Source of the DNA: Stomoxys calcitrans
Lineage: Eukaryota; Arthropoda; Insecta; Diptera; Muscidae
Reading direction: 5' to 3'
DNA: 64,000 nt
Assembly: GCF_963082655.1 (NCBI RefSeq)
Contig: NC_081552.1
Span: forward strand, 8,541,448-8,605,447
This document shows positions 53,234 through 64,000 of the stretch, piece after piece. The position numbers were made by a program, and so were the translations under genes. The stretch's first letter is position 1; every line of letters starts with the position of its first letter. The notes beneath the pieces were generated by a model that was not told the DNA's origin, searched no databases, and saw only the letters and a program-made list of their open reading frames with translations.

Positions 53234-53368
53234 TTGGGTTGCCCAAAAAGTAATTGCGGATTTTTCATATAGTCGGCGTTGACAAATTTTTTCACAGCTT
53301 GTGACTCTGTAATTGCATTCTTTCTTCTGTCAGTTATCAGCTGTTACTTTTAGCTTGCTTTAGAAAAA
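53234..53368 (+). mobile_element. Mariner-type MITE, right half removed by a B insertion
   Basis: Terminal repeat TTGGGTTGCCCAAAAAGTAA preceded by TA, then 'cagcttgtgactctgtaattgc' and 'ttagcttgctttagaaaaaa', where the B element starts in the A-run. The rest of the MITE does not reappear after the B elements. Confidence 0.82.
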
Positions 53369-53859
53369 ACAAGTAAAAGCGTGCTAAGTTCGGCCGGGCC
53401 GAATCTTATATACCCTCCACCATGGATCGCATTTGTCGAGTTCTTTTCCCGGCATCTCTTTTTAGGCAAAACAGGATATAAGAAAAGATTTGCTCTGCCA
53501 TTAGAGCGATATCAAGATATAGTCCGGTTTGGACCACAATTAAATTATATGTTGGAGACCTGTGTAAAATGTCAGCCAATTCGAATAAGAATTGCGCCTT
53601 TTGTGGCCTCAAGAAGTAAAATAGAGAGATCGATTTATATGGGAGCTGTATCGGGCTATAGACCGATTCAGACCATAATAAACACGTATGTTAATGGTCA
53701 TGAGAGAATACGTCGTACAAAATTTCAGGCAAATCGGATAATAATTGCAACCTCTAGAGGGTCGAGAAGTCAAGATCCCAGATCGGTTTATATGGCAGCT
53801 AAATTAGGTTATGAACCGACTTGTAATTTATTTGACATAGTTGTTGAAAGTAACAATAA

Positions 53860-55056
53860 ACAAGTAAAAGCGTGCTAAGTTCGCCCGGGCCGAACCTTAT
53901 ATACCCTCCACCATGGATCGCATTTGTCGAGTTCTTTTCCCGGCATCTCTTCTTAGTCAAAAAAAAAAGGATATAAGAAAAGAGTTGCTCTGCTATTAAC
54001 GATATCAAGATATGGTCCGGTTTGGACCACAATTAAATTATATGTTGGAGACCTGTGTAAAATTTCAGCCAATTCGTATAAGAATTGCGCCCATTGGGGC
54101 TTACGAAGTAAAATAGAGAGAACGATTTATATGGGATCTGTATCGGGCTATAGACTGATTCAGAACATAATAAACACGTTTGTTGATGGTCATGAGAGGA
54201 TACGTCGTACAAAATTTCAGGCATATCGGATAATAATTGCGACCTCTAGGGGTCAAGAAGTCAAGATCCCAGATCGGTTTATATGGCAGCTATATCAGGT
54301 TATGAACCGATTTGAAACTTATTTGACACAGTTGTTGAAAGTAAAAATAAAATACGTCATGCAAAATTTCAGCCAAATCGGATAAGAATTGGGCACTCTA
54401 GAGGCTCAAGAAGTCAAGACCCAAGATCGGTTTATATGGCAGCTATATCAGATTATGGACCGATTTGAACCATACTTGGCACAGTTGTTGGACATCATAA
54501 CAGAACAAGTCGTGCCAAAATTCATTCAAATCGGATAAGAATTGCGCACTCTAGAGGCTCAAGAAGTCAAGACCCAAGATCGGTTTATATGGCAGCTATA
54601 TCAGATTATGAACCGATTTGAACCATACTTGGCACAGTTGTTGGATGTCATAACAAAACACGTCGTGCAAAATTTAGTGCCAATCGGATAAGAATTGCGC
54701 ACTCTAGAGGTTCAAGAAGTCAAGACCCAAGATCGGTTTATATGGCAGCTATATCAAAACATGGACCGATATGGCCCATTTACAATACCATCCGACCTAC
54801 ACCAATAAGAAGTATTTGTGCAAAATTTCAAGCGGCTAACTTTACTCCTTCGGAAGTTAGCGTGCTTTCGACAGACAGACGGACGGACGGACGGACGGAC
54901 GGACGGACAGACGGACGGACATGGCTAGATCGACATAAAATTTCACGACGATCAAGAATATATATACTTTATGGGGTCTCAGACGAATATTTCGAGTAGT
55001 TACAAACAGAATGACGAAATTAGTATACCCCCCATCTTATGGTGGAGGGTATAAAA
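53860..55056 (-). mobile_element. Family B element nested in another B element
   Basis: Complete: ACAAGTAAAAGCGTGCTAAG, hairpin (one arm changed, GTTCGCCCGGGCCGAAC), 3' segment, about four units, a long GACG/GACA tract at about 54872-54922, core and GGTGGAGGGTATAAAAAA. It sits in the A-run of the outer copy, the same position used by the A element at 4730. Confidence 0.88.
54872..54922. repeat. (GGAC/AGAC)n tetranucleotide microsatellite
   Basis: About twelve consecutive units of the GTCY tract, read on the other strand, inside the inner B element. Confidence 0.85.
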
Positions 55057-55898
55057 AATGTATTGCGAAATTTCAGCCAAATCGGATAGGAATTGCGCCC
55101 TCTAGAAGCTCAAGAAGTCAAGTCCCCAGATCTGTTTATATGACAGCTATATCAGATTATAAACCGATTTGAACCATATTTGGCACAGTTGTTGGATATC
55201 ATAACAAAATACTACGTGCCAAAATTCATTCAAATTGGATAAGAATTGCGTCCTTTAGAGGCTCAAGAAGTCAAGACCCAAGATCGGTTTATATGACAGC
55301 CATATAAAGTTATGGACCGATTTGAACCATACCTGGCAAAGTTGTTGGATATCATAACAAAAGACGTCGTGCAAAATTTCATTCCAATCGGATAAGAATT
55401 GCGCACTCTAGAGGTTTAAGAAGTCAAGACCCCAGATCGGTTTATATGGCAGCTATATCAGGTTATGGACCGATTTGAACCATACTTGGTAAAGTTGTTG
55501 GATATCATAAAAAAACACGTCGTTCAAAATTTCATTCCAATCGGATAAGAATTGCACATTCTAGAGGCTCAAGAATTCAAGACCCAAGATCGGTTTATAT
55601 GGCAGCTATATCAAAACATGGACCGATATGGCCCATTTACAATACCAACCGACCTACGCTAATAAGAAGTATTTGTGCAAAATTTCAAGCGGCTAGCTTT
55701 ACTCCTTCGGAAGTTAGCGTGCTTTCGACAGACAGACGGACGGTCGGACGGACAGACGGACGGACATGGCTAGATCGACATAAAATTTCACGACGATCAA
55801 GAATATATATACTTTATGGGGTCTCAGACGAATATTTCGAGTAGTTACAGAATGACGAAATTAGTATACCCCCCATCCTATGGTGGAGGGTATAAAAA

Positions 55899-56957
55899 GC
55901 ACAAACTTCGTTTCTTGAAAAATGTTGCCAATGGCGCATATTTTGAAAGAAAAAAACTTTGTATTGCTGGCGACATTTCTGTTGTATTCAGCAGCACTTC
56001 GTTTGTACTAAGCGAAAGTGGTCGCTGATCATCAGTTACAACTTTAATCAGACTCCACTCATGCATTTGTGAGAAGGACATATCCCTTATTCTTTAACGA
56101 ATTGTTTGTGGGAAAATTCATGTTAAATGAAATGGGCTGGCAAATGATCCCCTTTACAAAAAGAGGGCAAACAACTTAAAAAGTGTAAAAAGCACTAACT
56201 AGAAATGCTAAAAGGGTCCAGCTAATGACCTTTTCTTGTTTGGTACTAGATAGTACCTTTTCAGGTTTTGGTAACCTAAAAAGCACCACCTCTAGGACAA
56301 AAGGCACTAAGTTAGCATCCCTGGACCCGGATCAACATTTGGATGTGTTACAAATGGAATGAGGAAATTAGTATTCCCTATCCTTTGATGGAGGCAATAA
56401 AAATTAATCTTTCGATGACATTAAGAAAAGCCATAAAATAAAACATCTCATGGATCACTAGCAAGTCCGCAATTAAAAATTGTGGGGCAAAAAAATGTTG
56501 AGCCATCCTTCAAAAAGAAGTATGAATAGCTATTTCAAAGAGTATTAAATCCGAAATAAAAGTTCAGGGAAATTAACGCAAAAACAAATAAAATTCTCAT
56601 ATGAATTTAAACTCTTTAAAAACAACTTTAATGTTTTAAACTTTTTTTTGAGCAATACGATATGTTTATGCATTTAAAAATCAAATGTGTTTGCTGTTTA
56701 AACAGGAAACAAATTGGCCGCACAAAATAACCAAAAACGAAATAGTCTTTTTTGCAACTGGATGCAGGCAGCATTTTTCATTTAATTCAATTTTCCTTTG
56801 GTAACTCCAAAATTTAACAAATACTACAAAGTATCAAACAAAAAAGTTGTGGTGTGATATCAAATGAAATTAAAAGTGTATGAAAATTGCGTTGCTTTCG
56901 AAAAATGAATACACTCACAACATACAAAGTGAAGACGATGAGGTAAAAGACTAAGCA
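55899..56957. other. Unique stretch with a SINE-body remnant
   Basis: 55970-56140 holds decayed SINE words ('ttgctggcgacatttctgttg', 'gactccactcatgcatttgtgagaagg'). 56170-56310 resembles the 'ggtactaaa' repeat. The remainder is AT-rich DNA without a gene. Confidence 0.4.
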
Positions 56958-57492
56958 CTAAGGCGTTAAGGTCGGCCGGCCGAACTTTTGATACCCACCA
57001 CCTCGGGTATATATGTAAACCACCTTTCGCCATAATCCAGTGAAAAATACATAATTCATGCCACCATAGCAGATATATCGAAATACGATCCACCTTGGTC
57101 CGAATTCGGCACGGAGATTGAGTGGTCTAATAAGCACAAGTCATTGTTCAATTTTGTAGAACAAAATATTGGTCTTTTGGTAGCAATAACCAAATCTGAA
57201 CCATATACGACACGGATATCAAACTTATGTTTGATAAGTCACTATGTAAAATTTAAGTGAAATCGCATTATAAATGCCACTTTTATGGGGCCAAGACTTT
57301 AAATCAATGCTTGTGGACAAAAAAAAAATCTGTGCAAAGTTTCAGCCCAATATCTCTATTTTTAAAGACTGTAGCATGATTTCAACAGACAAATGGACAG
57401 ACGGCGAACATGGCTCGATCGTCTAAGATTTTTACGACGATCAAGAATATATATATATTTTATAGGGTCGAAAATGGTGGTGGGTATTAAAA
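56958..57492 (-). mobile_element. Family A element, miniature
   Basis: Starts 'aaggcgttaaggtcggccggccgaac', then TACCCACCACC. It passes from the first 300 bp of the A 3' part straight to 'cttgtggacaaaaaaaaaatctgtgc', the short GACAGACGG tract, core and GGTGGTGGGTATTAAAA. The tandem units are deleted, leaving about 535 bp. Confidence 0.75.
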
Positions 57493-57946
57493 TTGCAGCT
57501 AAAGTTATGATGGTTCCCAGTAGTCCAGGCCACTAGTTCCAAACCAAAGTAATCTGGACAAGTTCATTTTTTTTTTTTGACTTTCAGTGTAAAAAACTGA
57601 TGAATTATACATGGGTTTGTCATTGGAGTAACCAGTTGACAATGGAACTAGTACTTCTGCTAATTCTAACAAACTAGTTCCGTAACTAATTTCTTGTGAC
57701 ATTTGTCAATGTTAGAAAAAATATTTTTCATTTTTCTGCTTGCTCTCGATTTTTTCTCTGTCACTCTCTCTCTCTACGTAAACGATTTGTTTTGTCAGTA
57801 ATCGACGTGGAGATTTGAACTCATCATCTTATGCTTGATTGGCTTCCACGCATCCCATAGCCTACCGACATCGCTATGTTAATGATCGAATAACGCAATA
57901 AGCATTACTGTACAGCAATAAAATTTTTCAATTATGTTAAATTTAA
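57493..57946. other. Unique stretch, tRNA-like segment on the reverse strand
   Basis: Around 57795-57880 the reverse strand reads 'gtcggtaggctatgggatgc' and, 40-50 bases on, 'gagttcaaatctc', which resemble A and B boxes. No cloverleaf with a proper acceptor stem is evident. A CT-rich run lies at 57740-57775. Confidence 0.3.
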
Positions 57947-59014
57947 ACAAGTAAAAGCGTGCAAGTTCGGCCGGGCCGAATCTTATATACCCTCCACCAT
58001 GGATCGCATTTGTCGAGTTCTTTTCCCGGCATCTCTTCTTAGGCAAAAAAAAGGATATACGAAAAGAATTGCTCTGCTATTAGAGCGATATCAAGATATG
58101 GTCCGGTTTGGACCACAATTAAATTATATGTTGGAGACCTGTGTAAAATGTCAGCCAATTCGAATAAGAATTGCGCTCTTTGTGAGCTCAAAAGTAAAAT
58201 AGAGAGATCGATTTATATGGGAGCTGTATCGGGCTATGGACCGATTCAGACCATAATAAACACGTATGTTGAGGTTAAGAAAGAATCCGTCGTGCAAAAT
58301 TTCAGGCAAATCGAATAATAATTGCACCCTCTAGAAGCTCAAGAAGTCAAGTTTCCAGATCTGTTTATATGACAGCTATATCAGGTTATGGACCGATTTG
58401 AACCATATTTGGCACAGTTGTTGGATATCATAACAAAATACTACGTGCCAAAATTCATTCAAATCGGATAGGAATTGCGACCTCTAGAGGCTCAAGAAGT
58501 CAAAACCCAAGATCGGTTTATATGACAGCTATATCAGGTTATGGACCGATTTGAACCATACTTGGCAAAGTTGTTGGATATAATAACAAAACACGTCGTG
58601 CAAAATTTCATTCAAATCGGATAAGAATTGCGCACTCTATAGTCTCAAGAAGTCAAGAAGTCAAGACCCAAGATCGGTTTATATGGCAGCTATATTAAAA
58701 CATGGACCGATATGGCCCATTTACAATACCAACCGACCTACACTAATATGAAGTATTTGTGCAAAATTTGAAGCGGCTAGCTTTACTCCTTCGGAAGTTA
58801 GCGTGCTTTCGACAGACAGACGGACGCACGGAAGGACGGACAGACGGACGGACAGACGGACGGACAGACGGACGGACATGGCTAAATCGACATAAAATTT
58901 CACGACGATCAAGAATATATATACTTTATGGGGTCTCAGACGAATATTTCGAGTAGTTACAATCAGAATGACGAAATTAGTATACCCCTCATCTTATGGT
59001 GGAGGGTATAAAAA
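57947..59014 (-). mobile_element. Family B element, complete
   Basis: ACAAGTAAAAGCGTGCAAGTT, the hairpin, the 3' segment, about three units, a long GACG/GACA tract at about 58814-58878, core and GGTGGAGGGTATAAAAAT. Short frames are unit readings. Confidence 0.88.
58814..58878. repeat. (GACA/GACG)n tetranucleotide microsatellite
   Basis: About fifteen units with two irregular ones (GACGCACGGAAGG). It is the longest GTCY-type tract in the window. Confidence 0.85.
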
Positions 59015-59284
59015 TAAAGAAATTATTTTAAAAATTTTGAAAACCCTACACCACTACTGAGGTACACGTAGTGAATGAAAAATTAACATGGGCAGACAGA
59101 TGGACAAAGCTAAATCTAATTAGAAAGTGATTCTGAGTGGGTCGGTAAATTTATCAATGAGCCTATATCTCTTCCATCTGGGTGTTATAATTAAATGCAC
59201 TAAATTATAATACCCTATCCCACAGTAGTGGTGTAGGATATAAAAGTTACACCGAATTTTCTAGAATTAATTAAAAGAAAAATA
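59015..59284. repeat. Family D 3' remnant and spacer
   Basis: 'gggcagacagatggacaaagctaaatc' (59090-59117) and the following 'agaaagtgattctgagtgggtcgg' match the D tail at 470-540. It ends 'cacagtagtggtgtaggatataaaa', a TATACCC-type end in reverse. Confidence 0.55.
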
Positions 59285-60316
59285 AACAAGTAACAAGGCG
59301 TTAAGCTCGGCCGGGCCGAACTTTGGATATTCATCACTTCGGGTATATATGTAAAATAACCTTTCGTCATAATCCGGTGAACAAAATCATATATTTTGCC
59401 CCATAGCAGCTATATCGAAATAAGTTCCGATTTGGACCAAATACTTATAAGAACAAGTCATTGTTCAATTTTGTATACAAAAATATTGGTCTTCGGATGT
59501 CAAAAAGCTTAACATAAGTCACTATGTCAAATTTTAGTGAAATCGGTTTATAAATGCGCCTTTTATGGGGCCAAGATTTAAAATCGACATATCGGTCTAT
59601 GGACCGGTTCATATCGAGATATGGACCGATTTGGGCTAAGTTTCAGAAAAATGTCGAAGGGCCTAACATAACTCACTGTCCCAAATTTCGGCGAAATCGG
59701 CCAATAAATGCGCCTTTTATGGCCCCAAATCTTAAAATCTAGAGATCGGTCTATATGGCAGCTATAATCTGGACCGATCTGGGCCAAATTGAAGAATGAA
59801 GTCGACGCGCCTAACACAACTCACTGTTCCAAATTTCGGCGACATCGGACAATAAATGCGCTTTTTATGGCCCCAAAACCTTAAATTAAGAAATTGGTCA
59901 ATATGGCAGCTATATCCAAACCTGGACCGATCTGCGCCATATTGCAGAAGTATGTCGAGGGGCTAAACCTAACTCACTGTCTCAAATTTCGGCGCCCTCG
60001 GGCAACAAATGCGCCTTTTATAAGCCCAAAACCTCAAATCGAGAGATCGTTCTATATGGCGGCTATATCCAAATCTGAACCGATCTGAACCAAATTGACG
60101 AAGAATGTAGAAGGTCCTACCACATCTCACTGTCCCAAATTTCAACAAAATCGGATATTAAATGGGCCTTTAATTGGCGCAAGACCTTAAATCGAGAGAT
60201 CGGTCTATATGGCAGCTATATCCATATATATAGGGTCGGAGATGGATATTTCGATGTGTTGCAAACGGAATGACAAAATGAATATACCCCAATCCTTCGG
60301 TGGTGGGTATAAAAAA
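59285..60316 (-). mobile_element. Family A element lacking the GTCY tract
   Basis: ACAAGTAACAAGGCGTTAAG, the hairpin with one changed base (AGCTCGGCC), about four units, then a jump from a unit to 'tatatagggtcggagatggat' and GGTGGTGGGTATAAAAA. The GTCY tract and its flank are deleted. Confidence 0.8.
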
Positions 60317-60326
60317 AGTAAAAGTA

Positions 60327-61992
60327 ACAAGTAAAAAGGCGTTAACTTCGGCCGGGCCGAACTTTGGATACCCACCACCTCGGGTATATATGTAAACCAT
60401 TCATCAAAATTCGGTGAAAATTTCATACCTTATGTCCCATATCAGTTACATCAAATTAAGTTCCGATTTGGACCATATACTAATAAGTATTCTAGCTATA
60501 TCTAAAAATAAACCGATCTGAACTATATACGACACGGATGTCGAAAAGCCTAACATAAGTTACTGTGTCGAATTTCAGTGAAATCGGATTATAAATGCGC
60601 CTTTAATGGGGCCAAGACTTTAAATCGAGATATCGGTCTACATGGCAGCTATATCCAAATTTGGACCGATTTGGGCCAAGTTGCATAAAAATGTCGAAGA
60701 GCCTAACACAAAGCAATGTCCCAAATTTCGGCGAAATCGGACAATAAATGCCTCTTTTATGGTCCCAAAACCTTAAATCGAGAGATCGGTCTATATGGCA
60801 GCTATATTCAAATCTAGACCAATCTGTGCGATATTGCAGAAGTATGTCAAGGAGCTTAACTTAACTCGCTGTCCCAAATTTCGGCGACATCGGACAATAA
60901 ATGAGCATTTTATGGGTCCAAAACCATAAATCAAGAAATCGGTCTATATGGCAGCTATATCCAAATCTGAACCGATCTCGACCAAATTCAAGAAAGATGT
61001 CGAAGGGCCTAACACAACTCACTGTCCCGAATTTCATCAAAATCGAATAATAAATGTGGCTTTTGTGGGCCTAAGACCCTAAACCGGGGGATCAGTCTAT
61101 ATGGCAGCTATATCCAAATCTGAACCGATCTGGGTCAAATAACCGAAGGATGTCGAAAGGCCTAATGCAACTCACTGCCCCAAATTTCAGCAAAATCGGA
61201 TAATAAATGTGGCTTTTATGGGCCTAAGACCCTAAATCGGAGGATCGGTCTATATGGCAGCTATATCCAAATCTGGACCGATCTGGGCCAAATTGACAAA
61301 AGATTTTGAAGGGCCTTACAAAACTCACTATCCCAAATTTCAGGAAAATCGGATAATAAATGTGGCTTTAATGGGCCAAAGACCCTAAATCGGAAGATCG
61401 GTCTATATGGCAGCTATATCCAAATATGGACCAATCTGCGCCAAATTGATGAAGTATGTCGAAGGGCCTAACTTAACTCACTGTCCCAAATTTCAGCAAA
61501 ATCGGATATTAAATGTAGCTTTTAGAGCCTAATACCCTAAATTTAAGGATCGGTCTATATGGCAGCTATATCCAAATCTGAACCGATCTGGGCAAAACTG
61601 ACGAAGGATGTCGAAGGGCCTAACACAACTCACTGTCCAAAATTTCAGCAAAATCGGATAATAAATGTGGCTTTTATTGGCCTAAGACTCTAAATCGGCG
61701 GATCGGTCTATATGGGGGCTATATCAAAATATAGTCTGATATAGCCCATCTTCAAACTTAACCTGCTTATGGACAAAAAACGAATTTGTGCAAAATTTCA
61801 GCTCAATATCTCTATTTTTGAAGACTGTAGCGTGATTTCAACAGACAGACGGACGGACATGTCTAGATCGTCTTAGATTTTTACGCTGATCAAGAATATA
61901 TATACTTTATAGGGTCGGAAATGGATATTTCGATGTGTTGCAAATGGAATGACAAAATGAATATACCCCCATCCTTCGGTGGTGGGTATAAT
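60327..61992 (-). mobile_element. Family A element, complete, long
   Basis: ACAAGTAAAAAGGCGTTAAC, the hairpin, TACCCACCACC, about nine units with starts 'atggcag' at 61101, 61254, 61407 and 61559 (152-153 bp apart), GACAGACGGACGGAC near 61842, core and GGTGGTGGGTATAATAA. Only about ten bases separate it from the previous A element. Confidence 0.88.
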
Positions 61993-62055
61993 AAAGTAAG
62001 GTCTGCCGGGCCGAATTTTGGCGTGGATGCTGCTAAAAATGTATATAAAAGAAAT

Positions 62056-63517
62056 TTATTATACCCTCCACCATAGGGGGGGTATACTAATTTCGTCATT
62101 CTGATTGTAGCTACTCGAAATATTCGTCTGAGACCCCATAAAGTATATATATTCTTGATCGTCGTGAAATTTTATGTCGATCTAGCCATGTCCGTCCGCC
62201 TGTCCTTCCGTCCGTACGCTACCTTCCGAAGGAATAAAGCTAGCACAAATACTTCTCATTGGTGTAGGTCGGTTGGTATTGTAAATGGGCCATATCGGTC
62301 CATGTTTTGTTATAGCTGCCATATAAACCGATCTTGGGTCTTGACTTCCTGAGCCTCTAGAGTGCGCAATTCTTATCCGATTGGGACGAAATTTTGCACG
62401 ACGTGTTTCGTTATTATATCAACAACTGTGCTAAGTATGGGTCAAATCGGTCCATAACCTGATATAGCTGCCATATAAACCGACCTTGGGTCTTGACTTC
62501 TTGAGCCTCTAGAGCGCGCAATTCTTATGCGATAGGAATGAAATTTTGCACAACGTATTTTGTTGTTATATCCAATAACTGCGCCAAGTATGGTTCAAAT
62601 CGGTCCATCACCTGATATAGCTGCCATATAAACCGATCTTGGGTCTTGACTTCTTGACTTCTTGAGCCTCTAGAGGTCGCAATTCTTATCCGATTGGAAT
62701 GAAATTTTGGACGTTGTATTTTGTTATGATATCCAACAACTGTGCCAAGTATGGTTCAAATCGGTTCATAACCTGATATAGCTGTCATATAAACAGATCT
62801 GGGGACTTGACTTCTTGAGCTTCTAGAGGGCGCAATTCTTATCCGATTGGAATGAAATTTTGCACGTTGTATTTTGTTATGATATCCAAAAACTTAGCCA
62901 AGTGTGGTTCAAAGCGGTTCATAACCTGATATAGCTGTCATATAAACAGATCTGGAGACTTGACTTCTTGAGCTTCTAGAGGGCGCAATTCTTATCCGAT
63001 TGGAATGAAATTTTGCACGTTGTATTTTGTTATGATACCCAACAACTGTGTCAAGTGTGGTTCAAATCGGTTCATAACCTGATATAGCTGTCATATAAAC
63101 AGATCTGGAGACTTGACTTCTTGAGTTTCTAGAGGGCGCAATTATTATCCGATTTGCCTGAAATTTTGTACGACGGATTCTCTCATGACCATCAACATAC
63201 GTGTTTATTATGGTCTAAATCGGTCTATAGCCCGATACAGCTCCCATATAAATCGATCTCTCTATTTTACTTCTTGAGCCCCCAAAGGGCGCAATTCTCA
63301 TTTGAATTGGCTGACGTTTTACAAAGGTCTACAAAATATAATTTAATTGTGGTCCAAACCAGACCATATCTTGATATCGCTCTAATAGCAGAGCAAATCT
63401 TTTCTTATATCCTTTTTTTGCTTAGAAGAGAAGCTGGGCAAAGAACTCGACAAATGCGATCCATGGTGGAGGGTATATAAGATTCGGCCCGGCCGAACTT
63501 AGCACTCTTTTACTTGT
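62056..63517 (+). mobile_element. Family B element, complete
   Basis: Left end TTATTATACCCTCCACCATA, a short GTCCGTCCGCCTGTC tract, about six units, the 3' segment, GGTGGAGGGTATATAAG, the bulged hairpin and TTTTACTTGT before a T-run. The forward 108-codon frame (63154-63480) is the 3' segment read through. Confidence 0.87.
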
Positions 63518-64000
63518 TTTTTTTTTTTAACGTTCCTTTAGCTCATACGTAAAAAATCACCGTTTAGATGATGCCGCCAACTGGTTACTGGCTGGACAAC
63601 TGGGTTGTGTTTGCAACTACGTGTGACCCACAAAACCAACTCAGTGCTACGTTCTTGTAGAAAGCCTATCAATAAACAATTCCACCAGTGGAAACTTTTC
63701 TCAGTGTAATAAAAAAATATTTAATCTTCTGATGCTGCTATCATCCAATACAAAACCCAATTAATTAATGTATCAAAAACAATGTTTATTCATACAATAG
63801 GCTTGTCGACAACAATCACGAACATTGTCACATTAAGCATCCCAAATAATTCCATTATACTCGTATCTGAATTTGGGGCTACGATATATTGGATTATCTG
63901 TGTAATGCACTTAGTCCTCCATGCCTTTATTTTTGACACATTTAATTCTTTACATAAAAGGGTATTAAGATCGTAGTTCATGAAAACAAATTGATAATTA
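63518..64000. other. Unique stretch at the window end, no confident gene
   Basis: No family match. From 63782 to 63981 both strands are open for about 63 codons. The reverse frame begins MNYDLNTLLCKELNVSKIKA. I recognise no domain and see no splice site that would support either. Confidence 0.3.

Larger units (their letters stand above)
53369..55898 (-). mobile_element. Family B element split by a second B element
   Basis: Outer copy, part one 53369-53859: ACAAGTAAAAGCGTGCTAAG, hairpin, 'tataccctccaccatggatcgc' and the 3' segment to 'gttgttgaaagtaacaat'. Part two 55057-55898 resumes 'atgtattgcgaaatttcagcc', then four units, the GACGGAC tract (55729-55765) and GGTGGAGGGTATAAAAA. The 165-codon forward frame (53381-53878) is the B 3' segment read through and is not a gene. 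Confidence 0.87.

Noticed and set aside
53381..53878. 165-codon open frame starting MLSSAGPNLIYPPPW
   Set aside because: It begins in the B hairpin and reads through the B 3' segment and a unit. Near-identical partial frames occur in every B copy, on either strand, with random breaks.
63782..63981. Overlapping 63-64-codon frames on both strands at the window end
   Set aside because: No domain, no splice or promoter context, and symmetric openness is expected by chance at this length.

Overview
This window looks like repeat-dense, AT-rich nuclear DNA of a higher fly. I infer a calyptrate such as a muscid, because the interspersed repeats resemble those I know from stable-fly or horn-fly type genomes; the sequence alone cannot name the species. 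There is no intact protein-coding gene, no rRNA or canonical tRNA gene, no CRISPR array and nothing prokaryotic. Nearly all longer open frames are by-products of tandem units inside transposable elements.

Family names used here. Families A and B (with relatives A' and B') are non-autonomous interspersed elements, about 0.5 to 1.7 kb long. The left end is a T-run followed by TATACCCACCACC (A) or TATACCCTCCACC (B). Next come a short TA-rich tract, the core TTCTTGATC, a GTCY-type tetranucleotide tract (GTCCGTCTGTC) and tandem units of about 153 bp. The right end has an inverted copy of the left motif (GGTGG[T/A]GGGTAT), a GC-rich hairpin (AAGTTCGGCC / GGCCGAACTT) and a tail ending ACTTGT. TA tract, core and GTCY tract match the published 'mini-me' description in Diptera. 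Subterminal inverted repeats, a 3' hairpin and insertion in T-runs match Helentron-associated interspersed elements (the DINE-1/HINE type). That class is inferred. A '+' element reads TATACCC at left and ACTTGT at right. Family C starts CTAGCTGACCCGGGCCCGC, has G-rich units of roughly 115-130 bp, and ends in an ACAAA-rich tail. Family D is a further 'GATATAGCTCCCATATAT' repeat, and family F has a different hairpin.

Layout. 0-9 kb: D, A, A', a tRNA-derived SINE, an A element nested in a B element, B' copies and a mariner transposase fragment. 9-18 kb: A nested in B', C carrying a 50-nt patch copied from B', a mariner-type MITE, a SINE with a clear target duplication, head-to-head A elements and a reverse C. 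18-25 kb: unique DNA with a possible exon, a MITE, B, a non-LTR reverse transcriptase C-terminus and two A elements. 25-32 kb: C split by B, then B' interrupted by a 611-bp element with 192-bp terminal inverted repeats and a broken IS630/Tc1/mariner-type transposase. 32-41 kb: unique DNA with a possible terminal exon, A, B, B, a SINE, and about 2 kb of unique DNA. 41-48 kb: A nested in C, another C, two B copies. 48-54 kb: a non-LTR 3' end, unique DNA with twin hairpins, D, A', C and a MITE. 53-64 kb: B nested in B, short A, B, two A copies, B and unique DNA.

The elements do not form a pathway. What links them is insertion history: A and B elements repeatedly landed in T/A homopolymer runs of earlier elements. 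Host-gene content, if any, is limited to weak exon candidates at 18.3, 32.4 and 49.0 kb, all on the + strand, so the window could be intergenic or a long intron.
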